Of a stretch of 64,000 bases of DNA, positions 41,101 to 44,240 are shown piece after piece. The DNA lies in the NCBI RefSeq assembly GCF_015207005.2, contig NZ_JADEXS020000001.1, positions 8,145,001 through 8,209,000 on the forward strand, written 5' to 3'. Position 1 is the first letter of the stretch; every line of letters begins with the position of its first letter. Made by a program: the position numbers and the translations under genes. The notes under the pieces were generated by a model that was given only the letters and a program-made list of their open reading frames with translations, was not told the origin of the DNA and did no database searches. Source of the DNA: Desmonostoc muscorum LEGE 12446. Lineage in GTDB: Bacteria > Cyanobacteriota > Cyanobacteriia > Cyanobacteriales > Nostocaceae.

Positions 41101-42513
41101 AGAGCCTTTAAGAGTAGCATTGTCTACATTAATACTGGACTTTCGATCCGAGCCGCCCCAAGCAAGGACAGTCAATCGCAGTGATGTGTTTTCGGCGTTT
41201 AGTTTGACAACACCGGCTGTTTCGGTGTCAGTGTCTAAGACATGAGCCAGCAGTTTCGGTTGAATATTTGCTGTTGCGGATTCTTTCTTAATTTCAATCA
41301 CCGGCGCATTCAGTGTAATCGCACCGGAATTGTCTGTTGATTCAGCAGTTTCAAAATTGTTGCGGTTGGACTCGTCAGCAATTACCCGTGTTGTGATAAA
41401 GGCGTTATCCAAAATACTGATCTTGCTTGCATTGATCGTCAGATTTTGGAAACCGCCACCACCAATAAAACCTTTGATACTGACTTCATTAGCTGTGATA
41501 GTCAAATTGTCGCGGGAACCCGTACTATCTCCTGAAATCTTGAAGTTCTCATCCAGCGTCAGCTTAGTATTTAATTCCGATCCGAGATCTAGCACTACAT
41601 CATTAGTCAGGGTGACATTACCTGTGATGGTGACATCTTCAAAAAAGGTGTTAACTCCACTAACATTGCCTGAGAGCGACGCTAGGATTGTTTTATAAGA
41701 TGCGATCGCCTGATTTGAAAAGACTCCTGAGGCTTCAATATTCCCAGTTGTCGCTTCCAAATCCCAGTCACCACCCAGAGCAGCATTTCCTGTTAAGTCT
41801 GTGGAGGCTGCAACATCAGCTGTTGTCAAATTACTCAATTGCTCTATAAAAGCCGAGCCTTCATTACCTGCTGCGACATCACACCCATAGAGAACCAAGT
41901 CTGCATCTGGAGTCAGCGCATTCGCCCATGCTGTTAAATCACTTGTGTAATCATCAAGTGTGTCCAAGCTCAAAAAGGAAGAACCAAGTTGTAAAGTCCC
42001 AGAACTACCATGAGAAACAATATGAACGGCAGATATTCCTTGATGTTGTGCTAAGGCTTCGCTGATTTGATGCACTCCATCCTGTGTTCCATCCAGGAAG
42101 ATAACTTCTGCATTCGGGTCTACCCCGGCGATTAAAGTTTGATAATCCTCAACACTGGAAGAATCTATAAAAACTAATTCTTGAAGATTGGTTCCAATTA
42201 CCGAACTACCAGCAATTTGACCCGTTAGTGAATCAATATTTGTATTTGTAACTTCAATATTTGAGTTTTTATCTAAGTTTCCATCACTGAAAGATACTGG
42301 AAATAATCCTTTTCCCGCATCTGGATCTAGTTTGACAATGGGAATATCTGTAAAAGGAGGAAGTAAAGGTAAAAGTTGGTGTTCTTGAGAATTAATAGGA
42401 GCAACAATTTGGTTTAATCCTTGAAAATCAGCCTGAGGATTCAGACCATCAGCTACATTTCCTAGATTTCCGTTTACTGAAGGGATGGAGTTACTTTCGT
42501 CTGGAATAGTCAT
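20152..42513 (-). CDS. Giant DUF4347/RTX repeat protein (7,453 residues), probable secreted adhesin
   Basis: One uninterrupted frame of 22.4 kb encodes this protein. There is no signal peptide; residues about 111-275 are a DUF4347 domain (HIVSHGSSG with His168, LVLYGCDVAAG with Cys211). Then come several repeat families: NHGF-TGQ modules, ADAGGVA/ASI-type 123-residue units, filamentous beta-helix-like stretches, about three Calx-beta-like repeats (near 24400-25450), and many RTX calcium-binding nonapeptides (GGxGxDxIxG) toward the C-terminus. RTX proteins of this type leave by type I secretion using a C-terminal signal and fold on external calcium. A role in cell surface, adhesion or biofilm is inferred. 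The ATG at 42513 has only a weak ribosome site. Plus-strand frames here are shadows. Confidence 0.9.
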   Translation of the reverse strand: MTIPDESNSIPSVNGNLGNVADGLNPQADFQGLNQIVAPINSQEHQLLPLLPPFTDIPIVKLDPDAGKGLFPVSFSDGNLDKNSNIEVTNTNIDSLTGQIAGSSVIGTNLQELVFIDSSSVEDYQTLIAGVDPNAEVIFLDGTQDGVHQISEALAQHQGISAVHIVSHGSSGTLQLGSSFLSLDTLDDYTSDLTAWANALTPDADLVLYGCDVAAGNEGSAFIEQLSNLTTADVAASTDLTGNAALGGDWDLEATTGNIEASGVFSNQAIASYKTILASLSGNVSGVNTFFEDVTITGNVTLTNDVVLDLGSELNTKLTLDENFKISGDSTGSRDNLTITANEVSIKGFIGGGGFQNLTINASKISILDNAFITTRVIADESNRNNFETAESTDNSGAITLNAPVIEIKKESATANIQPKLLAHVLDTDTETAGVVKLNAENTSLRLTVLAWGGSDRKSSINVDNATLKGSEVSLLATSKDDNPFAQAPAWVQKAIIAPFVEAPLYQLQNLLLPVSIQVANSTAGVTVNNSAIAGSSKVTIGSTAIADGSVQAITTINTINPLSRVAIAYGRAVGDAQTMIKGNTTITSGGDVSITSKGQTNAKVSATVFGNVNEFFDTPANLNEGGGSLAFANTVTTSKATLDSGSSITAGGNVTVDANGKVASEAKAITAIFINGTASLGFGVNWDNTTIESTVNGNITAAGSTVGKTIDLSQVDASKDTIKSTKHGLTTGDQIVYSSGGGTKIAGLNDGDTYTVLVVDEDTFKLTKGLALDIDNTGLNSGVLHSFSPQDGIEFDPSTAINTDNETITFTNDHGLTTGQQVTYFTDGDSDEAGYLTNQGEYYAIVVDDKTIKLASTLDRAAEGLADITFEPGALGTQARKFDPAAAIDTGADKFTLNNHGLRTGQEVIYFKDPTGTKINSLTDRGRYYAIYVDANTFKLASTEQKAIQGDADIVFESGALGTGSNHSLNPVSDAVKFNPTTAIDPATDKVTVVNHGFKTGQEITYTSDPAGTAIASLTSGTKYYVIVVDSNTFQLATTAEKANQNQPDIDFVSGALGTGANHLFTPTSAHLFNFLKLDREQKTFNASATSVVNLANSEITIANHGFATGEVVNYLAGSGGTAIGGLTSGRGYFAIVLDDNRIQLANTFGDAQKGNKVTFSSLGTGTAHSFTYAESPIQFDPTDNAIVNSDKNTFKIANHGFQTGDSIFYQVDPTFSTIENLPVSLSFEPGANKDVDFANDTITVANHGLVTGDKVTYQIGFLGEKAKAIDGLQVNQDYWVIKVDANTVKLATSQANALSNTAINIETPTLQTGEELGTIHNLAVLRPVKAYDTAIDGLEDSTYYHVVVIDKDTIQLTESLPEAINATPIEIDASSATGTAHTYKRPNETQGISVIANLEEASDKAFSKGALGSNPKIRDFLANPVALGSIAPEIFQPAATKDLLKGKNFNDQQGTEIKSRFQGLDAQGTNTLSVGVGLGLNIFKHEVTAKVGSTAVLSSGTNVTVAASAKQKFQTFADSSTGKDEAGLAIGVSVGLGFYTNTVRAIVDDGATIDAAGKLEVTSKVIYPFLFDYQKDFNFKDDPINATGNLGVLLVDVLFSGNLGIPNRMFNTFITTKNKGKKSTEADFIKETDPVKKAKIVPGQILGGDFGLAFSGSFSLYNNTSEAIIGKGAKINQTVAKRTQFQSVLVDAKTDMTLVNGAGILNLDLAVDPLDKSRIFSKKKGDPTEAFNIFGNRSKNGLGVSLLVEIMNNTTTARIEDGAFIHTGALGDTGIVEDNKKKALLVRAKEDIFSFDLVQSGGDAEGFGFSGSAVGLGQTSKTIAQIESGATITGGAIGIKAESNNTRINVVGSVQATESIGVGLTVGVNSIGRTTKAILGKDQDDATQVLNNGSINVTGDIDIKAKNTGNLWVFSVAGSSSADNPVEDNAEDYGVNVSGNVAVNVVDDTAQAYINDTGTIQASDNISLNAINDTYIGAFSGGYAIGTGSQKSPNLGLFGSFSYNQVKQNTLAFISGATTQADDITLKTDEDSRIIAGSVGLAGSKTTNPDGSFSANVAGSVSLNFIENTTEAYLKNATVNARGDLKLIADDTSEIYAIGGAFGFGIATLGGGNTTAVTFGFSAARNDITNTVRSYIDNSKVNQSVSASGGVELSAIAQSKIFALTIGGSLAGTAGATSSISVAGAGAGSGNTVLNTVAAFIENGSVVANKNSTKSLKLFAQDNSEIEADAGGFGFAFAFGGQTGGAGSVGVSASINKIGKRDRANTVKAYIDNSTVSSLSGVEVTATSTANIRALSMGGSVSGAGSATGLAGAFAGAGAGSGNIIVSEIEAAIKNGATVNTSGNVKLSATDKSTIKADAGGVAIGVALGSTTGAALTFGAAIAENDIDNTVKATINRSNVTASGSVEVTAKSTAKINALTIAGTISGASGQTALAASGAGAGSDNTINNTIEASIANDASVNAAGDINITAIDNAAIKADAGGVAIAAALGKDTNGAVSVGASFAANKIGQSTDYITFDGSSTVAVDVTNDKINFANHNLTTGQRVKYSRGAGTAIGGLTEGQDYYAIVVDDNNIKLATSEANATNGVAINLTAVGTGSGHTLTFTENPHRVSAIIDDAKATSTAGDVNVTARSSADEAITFNASSADVVNLANNTIAIQDHGFTTGQKVKYANGGSAIGGLSGQQDYYVIVVNTNTIKLATSEANAKNGIAIDLTSLGSGSHSFSFTQNASIQALTIGGAISGAVGQQGLAASGAGAGSDNAVNKTIEAVIRNGADVKANGAVNLTATDTTNITADAGGVAVAVSIGKDFSTALSVGASQSTNKISNTVKASIDNAKVESTADAINLTANSTAKIDALTIAGAISASAGQSLLSASGAGTSSTNTIGNTIEASIKNNADVDASGAVSLTATDNSTIVADAGGVAVALGLSSQPNNVAISVGAALATNTTSNTTKATIDTSPVVANSVALSANSTANIDALTLGAALSGATGSGGGVTGSGAGSSSNNTISNNIEASINNSNNVTANTGSVTLSATDTSTVNADAGGVAVALAGGASGGTAVSVGAAIAINTIDNTIKATIDKSTVNASTGVGLTATSTADIDALAVAGSLSAAGGSGGGLAGSGAGSQTTNTISNAIEASIQDTANVTVTNPGKVKLTAIDDSTIVADAGGVAIAVGAGSGGGISLAVGASLANNTIDNTVEAYVDNSTVTTPGNVELSATSTADIDALALAGAGAVGVGGSAGVALAGAGVGSYNTIDNTIAASIRNSSNVTTTNNGTVKLTTTDTSIINANAGGGSVAISGGSGAGSVAVGASIAENTINNGVKAYIDKSTVTSAGSVELAAKSTQSITALSVAVSVAGAISQVSFAAAGSGASAKNKTTNQISAYITGGSQINANGAINLSALDSATIKSDVGSGALSFAVAGASVGVSLSENTIGNKVKAYIDGANVTSTTGGITAIANSTGNITAFSIATSVALAIGGAGAGANSTSKAQGSTEAYIGKAADGTSTGNTTITAANGTIQVQANSKVTAKADTRVGVGGLVAVGGMVAKSEDTQATLAYIGNDATIKQAGAIAINAESTDVVTADMLAGAGSVLANVNVIDATVKVNPQVSAYIGNNVKTENKVSGNVTVAAKSVRAEGDATARSYGGSIGANVSAATVNTTISPEVTSYIGTGSTIQAQGNIGVKAEAASDGNGTPPTDLFTPATAVDLTQDTIDFGYELPDGTVVTYDAPDVAIGGLQEFITGPGNQQQRREYNVLATTAVTVKQLVFTDAGSADTISRSDGKQWSADGFRVGQRIVISGLTKNEGTYTIAAINGTTLTLSSGDQLETETASNIAVKPLSIRLGSSFNAAKINAQKDTITFDGPHNFQTGDVVRYRSGSNADVGGLNETQLYYVRKIDDTTIKLASTLAQATTAPLSFSPATNVSGSTLTITNNDPNNNFSNGQVVTYRAPSAKQFSSSLVDVSVVENNGDRQLGIDSNNNIQNVPEGNNIFLENHGFTTGEAVIYRKQGNGAVIGNLVDGGTYYVIVKNADEIQLAASKAEATGSDSGTPNDTSDDIAVKAIDLIPAKTAAADQNVIHTLIRATDKPITGLQDGVSYYVVNANQSAGTFQLAATANGTAITLNAAGITGTHFIGTEGVDLSGVATGNHTLHIDLSSQPAGQHQLLGAGGTPFSQLLPTSGDGKSSTTVVSAGGSLADVAVPTSVAESKPTVKAYIAATKIDAGGDVAILSSSAGDISTLADNRAGGAIQIGVVRAKVTRGATTTAFVGQESGDATNVAITAGGNFELSATSDNIVSVSATAEGGGAISAAVADTSTQVDYKTQAKVGQNANITAGNLVNIHTDAATTASSNSKALAVAIGAGADADKEDDSNFPGGVRVGKSTGAISEVEIGQGAIVTGEAVDIDAKVSRMKATATAETLAVSPILLGVATAFSDAEIDIDSDANVAIKSNAQIAGNQGVDIRASHGDQGDSNTENTDNFEIKRKAGRLAVALIPPQEARALGTDNISSTVNAEAGAKISAGARGSDSQLEDKNKDDLALFVETFNAPLERSVGSVDTSDRYFDKNQSSEVQTRQVTWNSDVEILGVPNPVLEVDASGNITKAVNVSVNSGQTTGAISGNISVDNIQNRGTAEVLFEAVNGTIQGTQGTFDFLDTFKSVKITNKSSKQLTVNNIDVVNRTGQPKVGLTATDVTLNFNIQRSVAPTLVDIQNLSASNITLNGLIENPIGKTSILNQGGNILAGTSQTVRTNIFKVDATDKSIGEITTNGTVNNRVNVELVQSPNRASQIFVNAKDDISLSLKGRLRDAAVSDFTINIDPLVAGGDIDLLLQDSVKETTVGKVGGITVDATNEPASQHPDPYYNFFRPDAGARKDQDVGVFATIPSAIASTYRFATRDANGNPTNDPSITAGGNIVVKKAADANTRINIVGITDLLGSGRVDFETNGSVNITEKTGDLRVGSIVSFDDDVTLTALGSIVDVLNDAASDVTGENITLTAQNGGIGSSTNFLEIDSSNPNAGALNATAPQDIFITETNGDLNVDKVTSTAGDVTLTTRTGSILDSRSDSDSNIDAANIDLQAIGGGIGTSDDDLEINSSTSATGCLVAKADGNIYLTETAGALNVLSTESVDGDVRLTVNETSAQGEDLNLLASGENSVGTSIPKGRIAAAKSVNLRVGDNVTTTDNSEIVAGDNITIQVDYLNADAGFGSVMDLRGTIQSGADVTDKTQIFGNTDADSFVFNQTFLKGQTNVFGSASTTTGANDGEDQFTVNQLQSMTTSRGGKRDTLNLDGQADTDTYTINTTGSQGDRRDYIINALDTGAKDDGVDTLTINGADSNANGANDPVDDIFLLRGMNSIPGETADSPAFVALLHGTLGQTQTPSNLASIRPQELQRINYDANINGRLNVYGLGGNDFFASDDNSAITSLDGGKGNDQFQIGQLYGSDRTTAIGNLAPSDVFNTVRTTRGFLSQGNSFSTVVQGGTGDDTFSVYANKADLRLEGDAGNDQFVIRAFALADENGNPLVGDFSTNGNVDVKTGSGDDQVQYNINAPVSIDGGTGFDKVVVLGTEFADNFVISEDGIFGAGVNVKFNGVEVVEIDGLEGDDNFFVTGTPFGIATRIIGGLGSDNVNVGGDVNQSITTQETEGQSSVINHKVSSATDTGYDKLLAPGIDLNVANQQQGAVVIQQAGGETVVREGGSVGQYTVRLAQAPTERVYVTVSAALSASEEAAQGADSLLVSQDANNFRRTVLRNGVPEVVDNRSVVLVFDSTNWDQQQTVYVLADDDNFAESERVVTVSHSVASQDATFNKAAVKNVEVTVLDNDQPGLIINESNGGTLVLEGDATTGITDTYTVQLTKAPAAGKTVTVTLANDGQIALSAANPADTRFSAANKSITFNETNWNTPFTVKVSATQDVAPEDAKISAITHKVTSTDSTFVVSDRLLDVEVLDDETPGVIVTETDGSTLLIKGDGTPANPGVGDTYTVRLTKAPVGQVTIDLLNDGQATTTPTSLTFNETNWFQPQTVTVTANPSFVPTPGTQKLKPFPAQPHLLSNLRGPLEVIGGTTTVNRSLNPAVILPKELNAPLLEIGVQPPEEQQIDTLNIFDDSSQEDKTGVLTATNLSGFNMAGDLTFSGTTAFGEPNVFKGGITYGDSTTGKSTFEVLNLLLGSGNDNLTIESTLSTTATHGGITTVHGGGNRYLTNPTTGAFIFDGNGQKIVGGDTITVNGGGGSASPLVVYGDTSQDGIWYSGSPETVTGADFGQKPFDQVGTASDRFLFPLANSFDLSGNDIIDARNLFKTIPAGQLPSVGLTVYGGAGNDTIYGSQTGDHLAGGSGDDAIYGQRGADHIYGDSGVNVDVITRTLTIPTANSSTFLNADNLVGGKDKIFGDFEPNATVVAGNPGEFDDLIFGDHGEITQNVAANAKILTTSQVLKLTTKEPNNGDSDEISGELGNDIIIGGAAGDKIVGGADNDLVFGDHGLVETNVPGQAINRQLLPLSLPVAQHPFRFESIFTLNSFNGGNDLIYGDDTLPQQTDGKDIILGQQGADTVYGGGQDDDIVGGHNVAGGNDGNDVLDGGTGNDVIAGDNASILRRGDALSPRIRVLNGEVIYDSNGTAQVTGSPQVNPTGVEERQIVLFDHSDTPAANTFGNDNIAGGAQDDVIFGQLGDDTIQGDASVAINASSTTASVEDLAGAGTDGDDYIEGNGGGDLILGNLGQDDIIGGSSSLFSLTAPTQRPDGADTIFGGAGTDIARNDQGDTSANGHARDADYILGDNGNILRLIGSNGQFLKFNYDFYGSLKVIPRAIQLLDYTQGGAASDRGTADVVHGESGDDVIHGMTGNDVLFGEAQDDDIYGGTGSDRIYAGTGEDGVLGDDGKIITSRNGLTESLYGVNAINAQTQISLPGPFTGAWLFITGRLNKTVDLAALESGGNDVIYGGLGDDFLHGGAGDDGISGAEAQAAFYNSNPVTNTNPLGYDPVTRKLAAYDANNPLQKINNFFLNFDAVDAGNNKINDGKDRVFGDLGNDWLVGGTQNDRLFGGFGDDLMNADDNHDTAGGLNNQPDAVEFADRDFAFGGGGLDVLIANTGGDRLFDWRGEFNSYIVPFSAFGNPTVVRSPSPQIQQFLLDLGKESGADRTLSEPNGELGLVTQQDPQWQDQGGSPRDPQPGNTQARRDTQGGPEDDRATALPLNGGGNTNPPTNPPTSSNGNDVTVNQVFVAQDPTNSTQSALFIGGGNSNDNIEVRRGSSASMIRVFVNGTDKGEFARTSNGSTIGRIIIYGNAGNDTITINSDLDPITTVIYGDVGNDTIRGGNGYNVIDGGDGSDFIYGGTDNDILLGSSGQDTINADKGDDILISGKYKYSSDLNAIAALLAAWLQPVSYSQRITNLKNGVGFDSFYALNPANITDDNVVDSLTGDTLDGVQGQDWFLVSTNDNTDKKGNETVN
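20430..23600 (-). repeat. RTX calcium-binding nonapeptide blocks of the giant protein
   Basis: Translated on the minus strand, this stretch is dense in GGxGxDxIxG units, for example YGGAGNDTIYG, AGGSGDDAIYG and YGGTGSDRIYAG. Each turn of the parallel beta roll binds calcium. The blocks are interrupted by short non-RTX linkers. An outlying group, YGNAGNDTITI and DGGDGSDFIYGG, lies near the C-terminus. Confidence 0.9.
24400..25450 (-). repeat. Calx-beta-like repeats of the giant protein
   Basis: Three successive units on the minus strand share a pattern of 'E-x-G-T', TYTVRLTKAP or TYTVQLTKAP, VTVTLANDGQ and FNETNW followed by a valine-rich strand. They are about 100 residues each. They look like calcium-associated immunoglobulin-like beta domains found in surface proteins. 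Confidence 0.7.
32000..36250 (-). repeat. Tandem 123-residue (about 369-bp) repeat array of the giant protein
   Basis: The DNA for the ADAGGVA motif recurs at about 32615, 32995, 33369, 33738, 34107, 35062, 35427 and 35812. Most intervals are 365-385 bp. Each protein unit reads roughly NTIxxTIEASIxN, then LTATDxSTIxADAGGVAVA, VGAxxAxNxIxNTVKAxID and IDALxIAGxxSGA. The long interval, 34107-35062, contains two inserted NHGF-TGQ modules. Confidence 0.9.
38300..40400 (-). repeat. Main array of NHGF-TGQ modules in the giant protein
   Basis: About seven degenerate units of roughly 80-90 residues share NHGFxTGQxVxY, a Gly-rich turn, IGGLTxGxxYYxIVVD and NTFKLAT, with ALGTGxxHSF linkers. Two further copies sit inside the 123-residue array (about 34300-34960), and two or three lie near 30000-31400. 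I cannot name the domain. Confidence 0.85.
41689..42183 (-). other. DUF4347 domain of the giant protein
   Basis: Residues about 111-275 contain LVFIDSSSVEDYQ, VIFLDGTQDGVHQI, VHIVSHGSSGTL (His168) and DLVLYGCDVAAG (Cys211). This arrangement at the N-terminus of large cyanobacterial and marine repeat proteins is called DUF4347. The spaced His-Gly and Cys resemble clan CD cysteine peptidases, so an autoprocessing role is possible but unproven. Confidence 0.8.
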
Positions 42514-44240
42514 ATTAGTTTCAGTTATTTAAAGTGCAAAATATTGCAGCATTAGCATCATGAATATCAGTCACACGTAACTAGCTCAAATTGAAATTAA
42601 TTTCAATTTGAGACACATCTTGCTCTTAGAGGAAATTGTGATTGAATGTAACTCCTAACCACTAGTTTGAAGAGCCTCAGTCCTGGAAGCTGACGCTCAA
42701 ACTCTTTGTTCTTCAAACCTCTGTGCTGAAAAAATTGCAGTCAAAATCTCCCTCTGCTTAGATTTTTGGATCTTCAGAGCAGAGAAGTTTAAAACTTTTG
42801 CACAGAATAATTTTGCCACTTCCTTCTTCTGTTAAAACAGAATTAGGAAAAGGCAGAGAGAGGATAGGTAATAGGGAATATCAACACTGAAATCAGCCGT
42901 ATTATCGCTTAACTAAAAGCTATGTTCATTAAAAAATTGCATCAGTAACAATAAAATTCTCACCAATGCACAATCAAGCAATTATCATTGCGTTGCAGTT
43001 ACCTATGGAAATCTAGCTACACCTTTAACTTCCAATAATGTTCAAAATCCCACTATCGGCTAAGATTGGCTAGTTTGTCGAAATAACTGCTCAATTGCGG
43101 TAATTACTTTTCAAATTCAACATACCATAGATAGATATTTTAAAAAACTACAGCATTGAAAATTTTATAAAATTTTCTTTTTCTGGCAATTTCCATATCT
43201 AATTAGCATCTTTCCCTTGCCGAATCAGAACTTTGAATTTTTTGTAACCTAAATTAATATAGACTTAATCTTCGCTTAACTAAAAATCAACTATTTTCAG
43301 AAGACGAAAAAATTCAGTTATGTTGTAAAAACTAGGACTGGTCTGGTAGAAATGTAATTGTGCTAATCCTCTTGGATAAAAATTAGCAATTTAATAAACT
43401 GCAAAAAACTGTTTAAATGGTGTCATTTCCAATCTGAGATTCTGTTGAGTAATTAAGCGGACTTGGCATCACCGTACCAAAACGGGAAATTTATTGTACA
43501 GCAAGGCTGAAAGCTTAGCCCAGCAAGCATCTTAGCCACTGATTCAGGACTTAGGCAGCTGGCACAGTGCGATCGCTATTTTATAGTATTTCTGTACTAT
43601 AAAGCAGTGGTGTACCCAGAAGGGACGGCTGAGATTAGTAACAGCAATCGACTGTGTGAAGTATTCTTCAAATCATGAGAAAATTAGTTGAGGATACATA
43701 AAGACACCTTATGTGAATTAAGCCACAGGATGCTGTTTAAAAGTAAGGACATCAATACCAAAACGCTGATGCAGAAAAAGACGCAGAGTATGACTGGTAA
43801 TTTTAGCGGCAAAAACGATAGCCTTTTTCCTGATACCAGTCATCTAAGCTGTTGTGCTTTTAATTTGCACTTTGAGGCAGCAGAGGGGCAGAGGGGCAGA
43901 GGAGCAGAGGAGAGGTTTGCAGGTTTTACCTAAAAGATGATAATGCAACTTGTAGGCGCGACAGCTTACTAGCACAAAAATTGTTGTCAACAGGGTTGAA
44001 CCGTCTACCATATTCATTGAGAGACCTCAAGCTTTGGTGTCGTTACCTTTATCTTGTGGTTTCCCCTTCTTTTTCGCTACCCTAACTCACATAAGGCGTA
44101 TAGTCGAAGAAATTATATATGCATATATGCAACTCTAGAAGAGGGAAAAATTACTTCCCAGCCAATTACAGATTGAGACCATTGGCAAATTTGTAACTGC
44201 GTCAGATCAAGCACACAGCACACCTTGATGGGAGCAACGC
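42514..44240. other. Long A/T-rich intergenic region upstream of the giant gene
   Basis: These 1.7 kb separate two divergent genes and contain no credible gene. A perfect 28-bp palindrome lies at 42585-42612. TTTATAGTA and TACTATAAA (43580-43603) form a 9-bp hairpin. A run of GCAGAGGG-type tandem repeats covers about 43870-43912. A TTG-started 81-codon frame at 43688-43933 runs through that repeat and is not convincing. Confidence 0.65.
42585..42612. promoter_or_regulatory. Perfect 28-bp palindrome upstream of the giant gene
   Basis: The half-site CTCAAATTGAAATT is followed immediately by its exact reverse complement. The palindrome starts 72 bp upstream of the ATG of the giant gene. It could be an operator for a dimeric regulator or a hairpin in the 5' leader. 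Function is inferred from position only. Confidence 0.6.

Noticed and set aside
20823..41698. Dozens of plus-strand frames opposite the giant gene, some over 200 codons.
   Set aside because: They mirror the repetitive composition of the minus-strand gene; their apparent Ala/Pro/Ser repeats are antisense translations.
43688..43933. 81-codon frame in the long intergenic region.
   Set aside because: It starts with TTG without a ribosome site and ends in translated tandem repeats.
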